A stretch of 64,000 nt of DNA from Prevotella sp. (lineage in GTDB: Bacteria > Bacteroidota > Bacteroidia > Bacteroidales > Bacteroidaceae): the NCBI GenBank assembly GCA_017934525.1, contig JAGBJJ010000009.1, positions 1 through 64,000 of the forward strand, written 5' to 3'. The position numbers and the translations under genes were made by a program. Positions 42,681-52,535 of this stretch are shown here, one piece after another. The notes beneath the pieces were generated by a model. That model did no database searches, was not told the origin of the DNA, and saw only the letters and a list, made by a program, of their open reading frames with translations. The first letter of the stretch is position 1. Every line of letters begins with the position of its first letter.

Positions 42681-45600
42681 ATGAAGAAGTTTGTCCTACT
42701 GACTATGGCGGGAGTGATGGCCGTATGTGCTCAGGCGCAGCGTGTCACCGACCGTCTTGACCGTGGCCTTGTGGCTGTGCCCGCCATCAGTGGCGGTGGC
42801 AATCTTGTGACGTGGCGCATGTTCGGCGAAGAATACTACGACACGCAGTACAACCTCTATCGCGACGGCATGAAGATAGCCGGGCCTCTGAAGAAGACAA
42901 ACTATCAAGACACCAGTGGCTCGAGCTCTGCCACCTATCAGGTGGAGTCTGTGGTGAGAGGAGTGCCCCAAGAGATGTCACCCTCGGTGAAAGCCTGGCC
43001 GCAGCAGTATATGGAGGTGAAAGTACAGCCTGTAGTGAATCGTGCGGGGCAGACTATGCCCGACGCCGTGACCAACGGTGCCCAGAACACAGTGGCAGGC
43101 TACACACTCAACGATGTCAGCCTGGCTGATGTCGATGGCGACGGCGTCTGCGAGTTCCTCGTGAAGCGCAAAAACGAGCAAGGCAACATCTCGCTGACGT
43201 CGAACACAACCGATTTCAACCTCTACGAATGCTATAAGACTGATGGCACCCGTCTGTGGTGGATTGACCTGGGGCCCAATATGATGGCCGGTCCCGACGA
43301 GCAGTGGGACATGATAGGATTCGACTGGGATGAGGACGGGCGCGCCGAGGTGCTTATGCGCGGTGCCGACAATATGATTATCCACACAGCCAGCGGCATG
43401 ACCATTAATATTGGCGACATGAGCTACGACAATGGGGCAGGTGGCACGTCGCGGCCTGAATATACCCACACCGGAGCTGAGTATCTGCTTTATTTAGACG
43501 GTCAGACGGGCATGCCTTACGGTTTTGTGCCCACCGAGGGCGCCAGCGTACAGACATTCACTCCCATGCCCTACCCCCTGCCGCGCTACGAGCAGGGTGA
43601 GAGCGACTATGCCTCCGTTTGGGGGCAGGCCGACACCGGCCACCGTTCGTCGAAGCACTACTTCGGCGCACCTTATCTTGACGGTCGTCATGCCAGCATC
43701 TTCCTGGGGCGAGGATGCTACACACGTCATAAGATGTGTGCGCTCGATGTGGATCCTGACACCCACGAGCTGACGCAGCGATGGCGCTGGAACTGCTACG
43801 ACAGCCGCTCGCCGTGGTTTGGCAACGGATTCCATAACTTTGCCATTGCCGATGTCGACATGGACGGGCGCGATGAAATCGTGTTCGGCTCAATGGTCAT
43901 CGACGACACTGGCTACGGGCTCGCCACCACTGGCCTCGGCCATGGCGACGCTCAGCATTGCGGCGACCTCGATCCCTATCGTTGGGGACTGGAGCAGTTC
44001 ACCTGCCAAGAGGGCTCAGAAGGCAACAGCTATTGGAGTGCCACGACGGGCAACATGTACTATCGGAAGAGCGATGGCGGCGATGACGGCCGCGCATTGG
44101 CAGGTAACTTCACCAACGATGTGCCTGGAGGGCAGGGCCGCACGGTGTCGTCGGGCATCATAGGCTTGTCGAGCGACAAAGTAATCTACAGCAACGGTGA
44201 CAGCTATATGGCATGGGGCGACCTCAACAACCGCATCTACTGGGACGGCGACTTGCTCGACGAGATATTAAACAGCCCTGGTGTGCAGCGCAGTGCAAAA
44301 ATCACTAAGTGGGGCAACGGCCGTCTGCTCTTCACCAACTCCTCGGGGCAATACACCCCCGTAGGCATACTCAACAACTCGACAAAGAACAACCCCAGCG
44401 CTCAGGGCGACATACTGGGCGATTGGCGTGAGGAGCTGGTGTTGCGCAGCCCAGACAACAAGTCGCTCTTCATCATCACCACCAACTATCCCACCGACTA
44501 TGGCATCTATACGCTGTGGCATGACCATGAGTATCGCAACGGCATGGCCTGGCAGAGCGTGGGCTACAACCAGCCACCCCATGTGAGCTATTTCCTTGGC
44601 GAACTGGAAGGCATCACCGTAGCTCCGCCCCCACTGATGCTGCGCGGGCGCACCGAGGTGCCTGGCGGGTCGACCATCGTCACTACCGACGACCATTTGC
44701 TCATCAGCGGCTATCAGGACCTTACCTTCAGCGTGGCCGACGGTGCCGCTCCCTACATGCTTACCGTCAACACCCCCGCCTGGGTGCAGGGCTCGGGCGA
44801 CAGGCAGGCCACCAGCTCAACGCCGAAGTCGCCCGAACGAACCATCATCAACTATAAACATACGCTCACCGGCGGTGCCTTCAGCGGCAGCATGCGGTTG
44901 GTGAAGCAGGGCGAGGGGGCGCTCGTCTTGCCAAATGTCAGTCAGACCTACACCGGGCCGACCGACGTGTGGAACGGCACGCTGCAGTTCGACGGCACCA
45001 TGGAGTGCAGCCGCGTGTGGCTCAACCGCCACACAGCGCTCGAAAGCCACGGCGGCCACTTCATGGGTGGTCTGCAGGCCGACTATAATGCCGCCATTTA
45101 CCCTGGCGGCCGAGACCATGTGGGCAACATCAGTGTGTCGCAGCTCGACCTGAGGTTCGGGTCGCGCGTGGTGTTCGACATCGACGGCTGTCAGACCGAC
45201 CAGCTCCATGCCGAGAAACTTATTGTAGAGGTGAAAAACTGGGACAACGGTCCGAAATACAAAACGCCCGTCTTCGAGTTTCGCGAAGCCCGCGACCTCG
45301 ACGAAGGCATCTACGTGCTGGGCAGAATCGACACGCTTGTAGGCTCGCCCTCCAGCATCCTCATCGAGGGTCTGGGCAATCAGCGCTATTATCTGGACTA
45401 TGCCGACGGGCAGTTGAGGCTCGTGGTGGAAAACTTCCGCGACAACACCACGGTCGTGTGGAACGGCAGCGTGGACAACAATACATGGGATTTGGGCGAA
45501 TCACGCAACTTCCTTAACGACGGCCAGCCTGACTATGCCGCTTCGGGCGACGACATCATCTTCGATGACCAGGCACAGCTCACCACTGTGGTCGTAAAGG

Positions 45601-47318
45601 GAGCTGTCAGACCGCACTCCATCACCTTCAGCAATGAAACCAAAAACTATATTATCAACGGCGACAGCATATTGGGCGGAGGCACTATCACCAAAAATGG
45701 CGCCGCCACTACGACCATCAATACCGAGAACCGCACCGGCGATACCTATCTGAACGGCGGTCGGCTGGTGGTGGGAACCCTGGCCAACGCCAACGGCCAG
45801 ACCTACGGTGCGCTGGGTGGCGTCAGCAGTACCATCCGGCTGAATGGCGGCACGCTCAGCGCCAATGGCGTAATCATCACCGACCAGCCTTTCGTGGCCA
45901 CTGGCACGAATACCATCGATGTGGCCAACGGCATGTCGCTGACGTTGGGCAGCGGAATCGTGGGCAGCGGCGCGGGAGCGGAGATAGTGAAGACCGGTGT
46001 CGGCGCACTCTCGCTCGGCGTGGGCAACTCGTTTGACAGGCTTGTCATCAGACAAGGCAACGTGAATGCAGCCGAAAACAACAGTTCCATCGTGCAGCTG
46101 CCGGATACGGTGGAGTTTCAGGGCGGTACCCTCTACGACCCCGCCACCGAGAACTCTTACTCACTCAACACCACCAACTTCGTGGTGCCTGAGGGCCATA
46201 CGGGCACGTTCTATGGCGACCCGCGCTGCAACTACACTGGCACACTCACCGGCAAGGGCACCTTCAACGTCTACGGCACGTGGGTGCGCTGCTACTATCA
46301 GGGCGACTGGAGCCAGTTTGAGGGTACCATCGTGCCTGGCTTGCACGACCGCTCCACAAAGCACGGCTACGCCCCCTCGTTCGACTTCCAGAATGCCAAG
46401 GGCCTGCCCAAGGCCACGCTGAAGCTCAACGCCGGCGTGACGTTCAACAGCAGCCAGAACATTGAGGTGGGCAATGTCACCGGCACCGGCACCCTCGGCG
46501 GCACCGGCACCTACACCTTGGGCAGCAACGGCGGCGACATCACTGCTACCTTCAGCTCCACGGCACCCATCGTGAAGCGCGGCGATGGCTACCTGCGCGT
46601 GACGGCCGCCGGCCGCTTCTCTGCCCCTGTCACCGTGCATGCGGGCGAACTGCAAATCAACGATGCCACGATGGCGTCGCCCTTCTTCGGCAGCAATGCC
46701 CTGCGCGTGCTCGGCACGGGCAGCGTCGTAGGACAGGGGCTGCTGGCTTCGCTGACCCTTGAGAGCGGCGCCATGCTGACACCCCGCATGTGGTACTCCG
46801 AGACGTCGCCGGCCACCATCAAGACCAATGCCGCAGCCAACATTCAGGCGGGGGCTACGCTCCACATAATCATCAAGAGCGCCGACAGCTACTCTAAGTT
46901 TGAACCGCAGTTTCTCACCATGAACGGCACGCTGCGCGTAACTCTGGCCGATGGCTATGTGCCCAAGGCGGGCGACGCGTTTACTCTCTGGACCGTAGGT
47001 CGCACCTTCGCGGGCCAGCCCTCCTATGACCTGCCTGCCCTGCCCGAGGGCCTCTACTGGGACACGCGCGAGCTGGCATCCCGTTTGGGCGTGCTGCGCA
47101 TCACCGACGATGGCTCAATCGGCATCGACGGCCTTGCCGGCAGCAATTATGTGTTTTACGAGGTATATACGCCTGGCGGCACCCGTGTGGCTGCGTTCCG
47201 TGTGACTCGTTCTGAGGCACCACAGCGGCTTGTTTCACTGCCTTTGAGCGCGGGCACATATATAATAAAAATGAGATTCCGCAACCATATGGAGACAGAG
47301 AAAATGATAGTAAGGTAA
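42681..47318 (+). CDS. PL11 rhamnogalacturonan lyase with beta-helix extension and type IX tail
   Basis: 1545 residues. After a signal peptide (to about CAQAQ), residues 20 to about 645 match PL11 lyases, which cut the rhamnogalacturonan-I backbone of pectin by beta-elimination: RLDRGLVAV, LVTWRMFGEEYYDTQYNLYRDG, SLADVDGDGVCEFLVKRK, LWWIDLGPNMMAG, DWDEDGRAEVLMRGAD and VGYNQPPHVSYFLGELEG. The Asp-rich DVDGDG-type loops are calcium sites of the propeller. Residues about 690-1460 are a long beta-helix with autotransporter-like strand repeats (GTITKNGAATTTINTENRTGDTYLNGG, GTGTLGGTGTYTLG). The last about 70 residues form a type IX sorting domain. PL11 enzymes are usually about 600-650 residues, so the extension is remarkable; it may display the lyase at the surface. 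Confidence 0.9.
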   Translation: MKKFVLLTMAGVMAVCAQAQRVTDRLDRGLVAVPAISGGGNLVTWRMFGEEYYDTQYNLYRDGMKIAGPLKKTNYQDTSGSSSATYQVESVVRGVPQEMSPSVKAWPQQYMEVKVQPVVNRAGQTMPDAVTNGAQNTVAGYTLNDVSLADVDGDGVCEFLVKRKNEQGNISLTSNTTDFNLYECYKTDGTRLWWIDLGPNMMAGPDEQWDMIGFDWDEDGRAEVLMRGADNMIIHTASGMTINIGDMSYDNGAGGTSRPEYTHTGAEYLLYLDGQTGMPYGFVPTEGASVQTFTPMPYPLPRYEQGESDYASVWGQADTGHRSSKHYFGAPYLDGRHASIFLGRGCYTRHKMCALDVDPDTHELTQRWRWNCYDSRSPWFGNGFHNFAIADVDMDGRDEIVFGSMVIDDTGYGLATTGLGHGDAQHCGDLDPYRWGLEQFTCQEGSEGNSYWSATTGNMYYRKSDGGDDGRALAGNFTNDVPGGQGRTVSSGIIGLSSDKVIYSNGDSYMAWGDLNNRIYWDGDLLDEILNSPGVQRSAKITKWGNGRLLFTNSSGQYTPVGILNNSTKNNPSAQGDILGDWREELVLRSPDNKSLFIITTNYPTDYGIYTLWHDHEYRNGMAWQSVGYNQPPHVSYFLGELEGITVAPPPLMLRGRTEVPGGSTIVTTDDHLLISGYQDLTFSVADGAAPYMLTVNTPAWVQGSGDRQATSSTPKSPERTIINYKHTLTGGAFSGSMRLVKQGEGALVLPNVSQTYTGPTDVWNGTLQFDGTMECSRVWLNRHTALESHGGHFMGGLQADYNAAIYPGGRDHVGNISVSQLDLRFGSRVVFDIDGCQTDQLHAEKLIVEVKNWDNGPKYKTPVFEFREARDLDEGIYVLGRIDTLVGSPSSILIEGLGNQRYYLDYADGQLRLVVENFRDNTTVVWNGSVDNNTWDLGESRNFLNDGQPDYAASGDDIIFDDQAQLTTVVVKGAVRPHSITFSNETKNYIINGDSILGGGTITKNGAATTTINTENRTGDTYLNGGRLVVGTLANANGQTYGALGGVSSTIRLNGGTLSANGVIITDQPFVATGTNTIDVANGMSLTLGSGIVGSGAGAEIVKTGVGALSLGVGNSFDRLVIRQGNVNAAENNSSIVQLPDTVEFQGGTLYDPATENSYSLNTTNFVVPEGHTGTFYGDPRCNYTGTLTGKGTFNVYGTWVRCYYQGDWSQFEGTIVPGLHDRSTKHGYAPSFDFQNAKGLPKATLKLNAGVTFNSSQNIEVGNVTGTGTLGGTGTYTLGSNGGDITATFSSTAPIVKRGDGYLRVTAAGRFSAPVTVHAGELQINDATMASPFFGSNALRVLGTGSVVGQGLLASLTLESGAMLTPRMWYSETSPATIKTNAAANIQAGATLHIIIKSADSYSKFEPQFLTMNGTLRVTLADGYVPKAGDAFTLWTVGRTFAGQPSYDLPALPEGLYWDTRELASRLGVLRITDDGSIGIDGLAGSNYVFYEVYTPGGTRVAAFRVTRSEAPQRLVSLPLSAGTYIIKMRFRNHMETEKMIVR

Positions 47319-47341
47319 AAAACATTGTTATTAGGAAGAGC

Positions 47342-47393
47342 CTGCCTGCCGCAGCCGTTGTCCCGTTGTCGGGGCGTGGCTTACGGCAGGCAG
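47342..47393 (+). terminator. Hairpin after the PL11 gene
   Basis: CTGCCTGCCG (47342-47351) pairs with CGGCAGGCAG (47384-47393) around a long loop, 23 bp past the stop; no T-run. Confidence 0.45.
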
Positions 47394-47472
47394 TGCTGTG
47401 TGTGGAGGTGAGGAGAGAGGGGCCAGTTCTCAAAAAACAAAGACGAATGCCAAAAAGTAGTGTTTCCTTTTC

Positions 47473-47503
47473 TTGCTGATTATCAATAAAATGACTATCT
47501 TTG
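47473..47503 (+). promoter_or_regulatory. Promoter of the 961-residue secreted protein gene
   Basis: TTG (47473-47475), a 20-bp spacer and TATCTTTG (47496-47503), 74 bp before ATG 47577. Confidence 0.7.
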
Positions 47504-47576
47504 TCCCCGACTACTGATTGCTTTGCAAATAGAAAACTAAACTTTATCTTAACTAACAACAAATTAATTTACCATT

Positions 47577-50462
47577 ATGAAGAAAAGACTACTTATGCAA
47601 CTCTTTGCGTTGGCATGTGTGGCAGGTGCAGGCGCCGTCAATGTGGGCGATTACATCTATACACCCATGGCAAAGTACAGAGTGACGGGTGCCAACGTGG
47701 TGACCAACGGTACGTTCAGTGAGGGTATCGGAGGCCTGGAAGGCTGGGTCAACGAAAACGGCGGCGACCTGAATGGCAATGTGTGGGGCGTGGTAACCAA
47801 CCAGCTGCTCCCCGCAGGTGTGAGCGGTAATGCGTTGCAGAGCCTCACCGGTGCAGGCGAGCCCCCCTTGGCCGTTACCAATGTCTGGCCTGCGCCTAAC
47901 GCCGGCCTCTTTACGGTGTCTTATTGGGTGAAAGGCGTCGACAACGGCGTGACCAGCATATCGGCCACTACTGTCGACGGCAAGACCACCTACGGCACCA
48001 ACTACATCAACTTCTTCGTCAACAGAGACGCTACCAACACCATCGTGCGTGGCGTGTCGGATGTGGAGAGCTTCACCAACGAGTGGAAGCAGATTGTTGA
48101 CACCGTAGAGCTGCACACCGGCGACTATCTGGTGTTTAATGCTGCCAATCTGGCTACGGGCATGCTGCTTACGGGCTTCGAGCTTCACGAGGTGGTGCCC
48201 GTCTACGACACCCGCATCGGCCAGCGCTACGTCGATTATGTGGAGAGTGTGCTCGCCGAGCCCGACTTTGCCGAAGGGGCCGACGAGGTGAGGGCCATGC
48301 TCGAGGCCGTCAAGGGCGAGCTGGCCACTGCCGAGAGTGAAGAGGCCTTCAGCGCACTGCTCGATCAGTTCAAGGAGCAGTTCGACCTGTTTGTCGACTC
48401 GAAGGCTGCCAGTGCCGTCGGCATCTTCCTGACCGACTGGACAACCTGGGCGAAGTACAACTGGAACAGCTTCAGCAACGCATGGCGCAACGAGTGGTAC
48501 TTCATGGGCGCCCGCTGGGGCTTCTCGGCCAACGATGGGTCGCTGGAGCGCCCCGAGGGCGACGGCTATGTGGCGTCGGCCGGCATCCAGACGTCGTTCG
48601 ACCTGTCGGGCAACGGCGTCATGGGCGAGAATGCCCTGCTGCCCCCGGGCCGCTATATGTTCCAAATCGAGGCACAGGCTGTGGCAGCTTCTGGCAAGGC
48701 ACAGCCCTACGGCGCCAACCACAGCCTGGCCATCGTAGGTCCGCAGGTATTCGTGGGCACTGACACGCTGAAGCTGGAGAGCGACACCATCAGCGGCTAC
48801 TACTGGAAGACTTACTACCACATTGCTGAGGTGGCCGAGGGCGACACCGTGCGCGCCGGATTTATATTCCCCACCTACACCGACAAGCGCGGCGGACGCT
48901 ACAGCCTGCGCAACCCGCAGCTGCGCGCCATCGGCAAGACCGCCGAGGAGCTGCAGTATGTGAAAGACGTGAACAGCGTGATTGTACAGCAGGAGGCTCT
49001 CAAACTGCGCCTCGAACTGGCCCGTGAAGACTTGCTCAAGACGAAGGCCGACGGCTATCCTTGGGGGCATGCTGACCTGCAGCAGGCCATCGATGACAAC
49101 CAGGCTGCTTACGATGCCTCGCTGCTTATAGTCGATGCCGACGGCCACGTGCTGGAGCCCAGCAAGGTGACCTCCGACTATGCCGACGAGCTACTTGAGA
49201 ACGTGAGGGCCATGAACAGTGCCCGAAATGCCTATGAGGCAGTCAACAAGGTCTACCAGACCCTGCTGGAAAGTGTGGCGACCGCCAAGAACGTCATCGC
49301 TGCTCCGGAAAATGCCGGTGGCGACAAGGCTCCTTTCCAGGCTGTCATAGATGAGGCTGACGCCCTGCTGGCTGCTGTCACCGAGAATGAGCAGGTCGAC
49401 GAATACAACGAGATGATCGGCCGTCTGCTGAAGGCCCAGCAGACATTCAGCATGTCGTGTGCCACCTATGCCAACCCTGCGCTTATCAACATTGAGAACG
49501 GTGACTTCACGCAGTTTGCACTGAAGACCAAGGTGGGCGACGGTCTGCAGAAAGGCTGGTACTTCACCTATGGCAAGGATGCGCGCCCGAACAACGACGT
49601 GAAGATTGAGGAGCGTCAGAGCCCTGACGGCCCGCTCTATGCAGCCAACGTCTGGCGCGGCACTACCGTCGGCCCCGACTTCAAGGCCAACCAGCGCATC
49701 AGCATCACTGAGCCCGGCATCTATGAATACCGTGCCAAGGCCTTCGGCACAGACGACACGTGGAGTCAGTACATGGGTATAGCCACCATCATCTACGACG
49801 AGACTGGCGAGGTGCCTGTAGACACAACCTACTGTCCCAACATCCGCCTGTTCTTCGGGCTCGACGGAGCTCCCGACTCGGTCGTCGTGTCGAAGAGCTA
49901 CAACGTTGAAGGCATGGGCAACCGCTACTTCTGCACGTCCTATGCCGTGTTCTTCGAGAAGACCGACAACGCCGAGACAACAGTGGAGTTCGGCTTCGAG
50001 GGTGCTGACAACAGTGCCACGGCCGGTGCCAATGCCTACGGCTTCGGCGACAGCAAGGTGTTCTATGTGCGCAACGTCAGCCAATACATTGCCGACGCCA
50101 AGGAGGCCATGAACGTCGAGATACAGAGGGCCTACGACGTCATCGCTGTCAACGAGGGCAAAGAGGACGTGGCCTATCTGCTGACGAAGATGCGCCGCTA
50201 CATCAGCGCGGCTGCCTCGGTCGACAGAGCGACAAATGCTGAGACGGCCAAGAACGTGCAGAACATCACGCTCTCGCTGCGCGAGCTGCAGTATCTCGTG
50301 GGCAACATCACGTCGGGCATAGAGCCCACGCTGACTGGCGAGCAGAGCGGACGTCGTGTGAAGGGCATCTACACCATCACGGGCGTGAAGCTGCAGGGCG
50401 ACGCCAGCAGTCTGAAGCCCGGTCTATATATCATCGACGGCAAGAAACATCTGGTGAAGTAG
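47577..50462 (+). CDS. Large secreted protein of unknown function with type IX tail
   Basis: 961 residues. Signal peptide to about GAGAV. Residues about 30-220 form a jelly-roll-like region (VTNGTFSEGIGGLEGWVNENGGDLNGN, typical of carbohydrate-binding modules). A second such region is at about 280-460 and a third at about 640-830 (IENGDFTQFALKTKVGDGLQKGWYFTYG). Helical stretches between them (about 465-620 and 835-900; NSARNAYEAVNKVYQTLLESVATAKN) look like FIVAR-type three-helix spacers. The end (ITGVKLQG...PGLYIIDGKKHLVK) is a type IX sorting signal. It probably binds polysaccharide at the cell surface; no catalytic motif was seen. It is a separate transcription unit next to the PL11 gene. 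Confidence 0.75.
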   Translation: MKKRLLMQLFALACVAGAGAVNVGDYIYTPMAKYRVTGANVVTNGTFSEGIGGLEGWVNENGGDLNGNVWGVVTNQLLPAGVSGNALQSLTGAGEPPLAVTNVWPAPNAGLFTVSYWVKGVDNGVTSISATTVDGKTTYGTNYINFFVNRDATNTIVRGVSDVESFTNEWKQIVDTVELHTGDYLVFNAANLATGMLLTGFELHEVVPVYDTRIGQRYVDYVESVLAEPDFAEGADEVRAMLEAVKGELATAESEEAFSALLDQFKEQFDLFVDSKAASAVGIFLTDWTTWAKYNWNSFSNAWRNEWYFMGARWGFSANDGSLERPEGDGYVASAGIQTSFDLSGNGVMGENALLPPGRYMFQIEAQAVAASGKAQPYGANHSLAIVGPQVFVGTDTLKLESDTISGYYWKTYYHIAEVAEGDTVRAGFIFPTYTDKRGGRYSLRNPQLRAIGKTAEELQYVKDVNSVIVQQEALKLRLELAREDLLKTKADGYPWGHADLQQAIDDNQAAYDASLLIVDADGHVLEPSKVTSDYADELLENVRAMNSARNAYEAVNKVYQTLLESVATAKNVIAAPENAGGDKAPFQAVIDEADALLAAVTENEQVDEYNEMIGRLLKAQQTFSMSCATYANPALINIENGDFTQFALKTKVGDGLQKGWYFTYGKDARPNNDVKIEERQSPDGPLYAANVWRGTTVGPDFKANQRISITEPGIYEYRAKAFGTDDTWSQYMGIATIIYDETGEVPVDTTYCPNIRLFFGLDGAPDSVVVSKSYNVEGMGNRYFCTSYAVFFEKTDNAETTVEFGFEGADNSATAGANAYGFGDSKVFYVRNVSQYIADAKEAMNVEIQRAYDVIAVNEGKEDVAYLLTKMRRYISAAASVDRATNAETAKNVQNITLSLRELQYLVGNITSGIEPTLTGEQSGRRVKGIYTITGVKLQGDASSLKPGLYIIDGKKHLVK

Positions 50463-50468
50463 TAGGGA

Positions 50469-50494
50469 GTGGGAGCCTGCACGCAGGCTCCCAC
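50469..50494 (+). terminator. Perfect 12-bp hairpin terminator
   Basis: GTGGGAGCCTGC (50469-50480) pairs with GCAGGCTCCCAC (50483-50494) across a 2-nt gap, 6 bp past the stop. Only a weak T-tail follows. Confidence 0.65.
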
Positions 50495-50591
50495 TTAATC
50501 TGCTAATGACAGGACCATGAAAATCGTTTCGAGTTCGCTCGATTTTGTAAAGTTTAACTAATAAATATGTTTTTAATGTAGTTTTTATTTT

Positions 50592-50785
50592 ATGCGCAAC
50601 ATTCTTTTTTGGGTTGCTCAGAAGATGTGTTTCAAATAGAAGATGCAAGTGCTGTAGATATTGAACCGGAAACGGATATTCTTGGTAGGTTTACATCAAA
50701 GAATAAATTTTCTTTAGGTAGGCAATCCTCAAAATCCAGATTTGACAAATTTTCAATTCGATACGTATTTTTACTCCAATATTAA
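50592..50785 (+). pseudogene. Possible frameshifted small gene in an A/T-rich gap
   Basis: In the 343-bp gap before the serpin gene, base composition drops sharply to A/T-rich. ATG 50592 opens MRNILF and would continue, after a one-base shift at a T6 run (about 50605-50610), as GCSEDVFQIEDASAVDIEPE and on to a stop at 50785. The downstream frame has no start of its own and meets TAG upstream. It could be a decayed short gene of foreign origin or chance. Family not recognised. Confidence 0.3.
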
Positions 50786-50805
50786 ACCTATAAATTATTA
50801 AAGTT

Positions 50806-52071
50806 ATGAAGAGTATTTATCAAAGCACAGTTTCTTTATTGTTGATGCTGATGTTTTCTGTGGCACTCTTCTCGTGTAGCGACAGCGACAGTAACAATGA
50901 TGTGGCTGACGAAGCGGTGGTCAATATGCTTCCGGCCACTCAGCCAGTGGTTTTGAACAGCGAGCAGCGTGGTCTGGTGGCCAACTGCAATGCGTTCTCC
51001 TATCGTCTCTATCAGAGCATCGGCCAGCAGGAGGCCGGCAGCAACGTTTTTTCGCCTGCCAGTGTCACCTTCCTGCTTTCCATGCTGAGCAACGGGGCGC
51101 AGGGCGGAACAGAGCAGGAGATTATGCGCCTGTGGAACATCGACGCCAAGGACAGAGAAGACATGACCGAACTTTGCAGCAAACTGATGGAGGAACTACC
51201 GCAGACCGACCCTTCGGTCACCTTGCAATTGGCCAACATTAGCGTGGCCAACAACACTGAGCTGAGCGAGGCTTACCGCTCGCTGCTGCGCGACGAGTAT
51301 TCGGCAGAAGCCGTCACCCTTGACTTCACGCAGCCGTCGGCCACCCAGTACGTCAACGATTGGTGCAGCGAGCATACTGACGGCATGATTCCCGAAATAG
51401 TAGACCGGCTTGATGCGTCTTTGAAGTTTGTGATGATGAATGCCGTCTTCTTCAAGGCCACGTGGGCAAAGAAATTCGACCCCAAGGACACGCGCAAGGG
51501 TACCTTCACCACCATCGGAGGCTCGCCGGCAGAGGTGCCTTTCATGCACCAGAAGATAGCGGCTCTTTACTCTGAGAACGACACTTACTCCACCGTGACC
51601 CTGCCCTACGGCAGTGGCGACCGCTGGTGCATGACCATTCTGCTGCCCAACGAGGGGAGCACCGTGGCCGACGTGGTCAGCATGCTGGACCATCAGCCTT
51701 GGCAGCAGAGCGACAGCAGGGCACACGAGATTGAAGTCAGTCTGCCACGCTTTAAAACCTGCAGCGAGTTTGTGCTGAACGATGCTCTCTCAGAGCTTGG
51801 TTGCCGCGCAATGTTTACGCCAGGTGAGGCCGACTTCTCGCTGATGACGAGCGCCGACGACCTGTTCGTGTCTCTCCTCAAGCAGAAGGCAGCCATAGAG
51901 GTGACCGAGGACGGAACCCAGGCTTCGGCCGTTACAGTGACCGAAATGAACAGTTACGCCGACTTCAAGTTGCCTCAGGCTAAGTTCTATGCCGACCACT
52001 CCTTCGTCTACCTCATCCATGAGACCAGCAGCGGTTTAGTGCTCTTCATGGGTACATACGACGGCGACTGA
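50806..52071 (+). CDS. Serpin-family protease inhibitor, lipoprotein
   Basis: 421 residues. Lipoprotein signal (LFSC, Cys24), so it is envelope-anchored. The serpin fold is clear: NVFSPASVTFLLSMLSNGAQGGTEQEI, VNDWCSEHTDGMIPEIVD, VMMNAVFFKATWAKKFDP, LPRFKTCSEFVLNDALSELGCRAMFTPGEADFSLM and the final HSFVYLIHETSSGLVLFMGTY. The reactive-loop hinge EVTEDGTQASAVT (about 364-376) has the small residues needed for loop insertion, so an inhibitor of serine or cysteine proteases is expected. The scissile bond cannot be set by eye. Bacterial serpins may protect gut or oral species from host proteases. Confidence 0.9.
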   Translation: MKSIYQSTVSLLLMLMFSVALFSCSDSDSNNDVADEAVVNMLPATQPVVLNSEQRGLVANCNAFSYRLYQSIGQQEAGSNVFSPASVTFLLSMLSNGAQGGTEQEIMRLWNIDAKDREDMTELCSKLMEELPQTDPSVTLQLANISVANNTELSEAYRSLLRDEYSAEAVTLDFTQPSATQYVNDWCSEHTDGMIPEIVDRLDASLKFVMMNAVFFKATWAKKFDPKDTRKGTFTTIGGSPAEVPFMHQKIAALYSENDTYSTVTLPYGSGDRWCMTILLPNEGSTVADVVSMLDHQPWQQSDSRAHEIEVSLPRFKTCSEFVLNDALSELGCRAMFTPGEADFSLMTSADDLFVSLLKQKAAIEVTEDGTQASAVTVTEMNSYADFKLPQAKFYADHSFVYLIHETSSGLVLFMGTYDGD

Positions 52072-52087
52072 TTCTGAACTCAACAGT

Positions 52088-52154
52088 TTCGCGGGTTAAA
52101 CAGATTTGCAGCATACTGGCAATCAGCATGTGGGGAATCCGTTTAACCCGCGAA
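52088..52154 (+). terminator. 14-bp inverted repeat after the serpin gene
   Basis: TTCGCGGGTTAAAC (52088-52101) and its complement (52141-52154) flank a 39-nt loop, 16 bp past the stop. The remaining gap to 52535 holds the fourth GGCC element and an A/T-rich stretch before the FAS1 operon; no further gene is seen. Confidence 0.5.
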
Positions 52155-52217
52155 TTTCGTTGCACCTTCTCCGCAGCACGTCCGCCGTTGTCGCGTTGTT
52201 GCTTTTGCTCTGAATGA

Positions 52218-52275
52218 AATTTTGGCCAAAATCCGTTCAATTTTGGCCAAAATTGATTGAATTCCGGCCAAAATT
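52218..52275. repeat. 58-bp triple GGCC palindrome element, copy 4
   Basis: GGCC centres at 52224, 52245 and 52266, 21 bp apart, in the gap between the serpin gene and the FAS1-SusCD operon. Confidence 0.9.
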
Positions 52276-52535
52276 TCAGTGCAGTCGCTCAGCCGTCGGG
52301 TGCGTTTCCCGGCACGGCGGCCGTGCCAGAGCGGCGGTTTCCCGAGGTTGCGCCCTTCACGCCCGTCGGGCGGGAACGCGGCGAAAACCAAAAAACGCGG
52401 TAGTTTGTCAATAATTGCAGAAGGATTTTTTTGTCATTTCGTTTTTTTTTAGTTATTTTGCACATTGAAACTCAAACTACCGACTTACTAAGACATAAAA
52501 CAAAAAAATATTAAAACTAGCAAATAGCATTTCTT

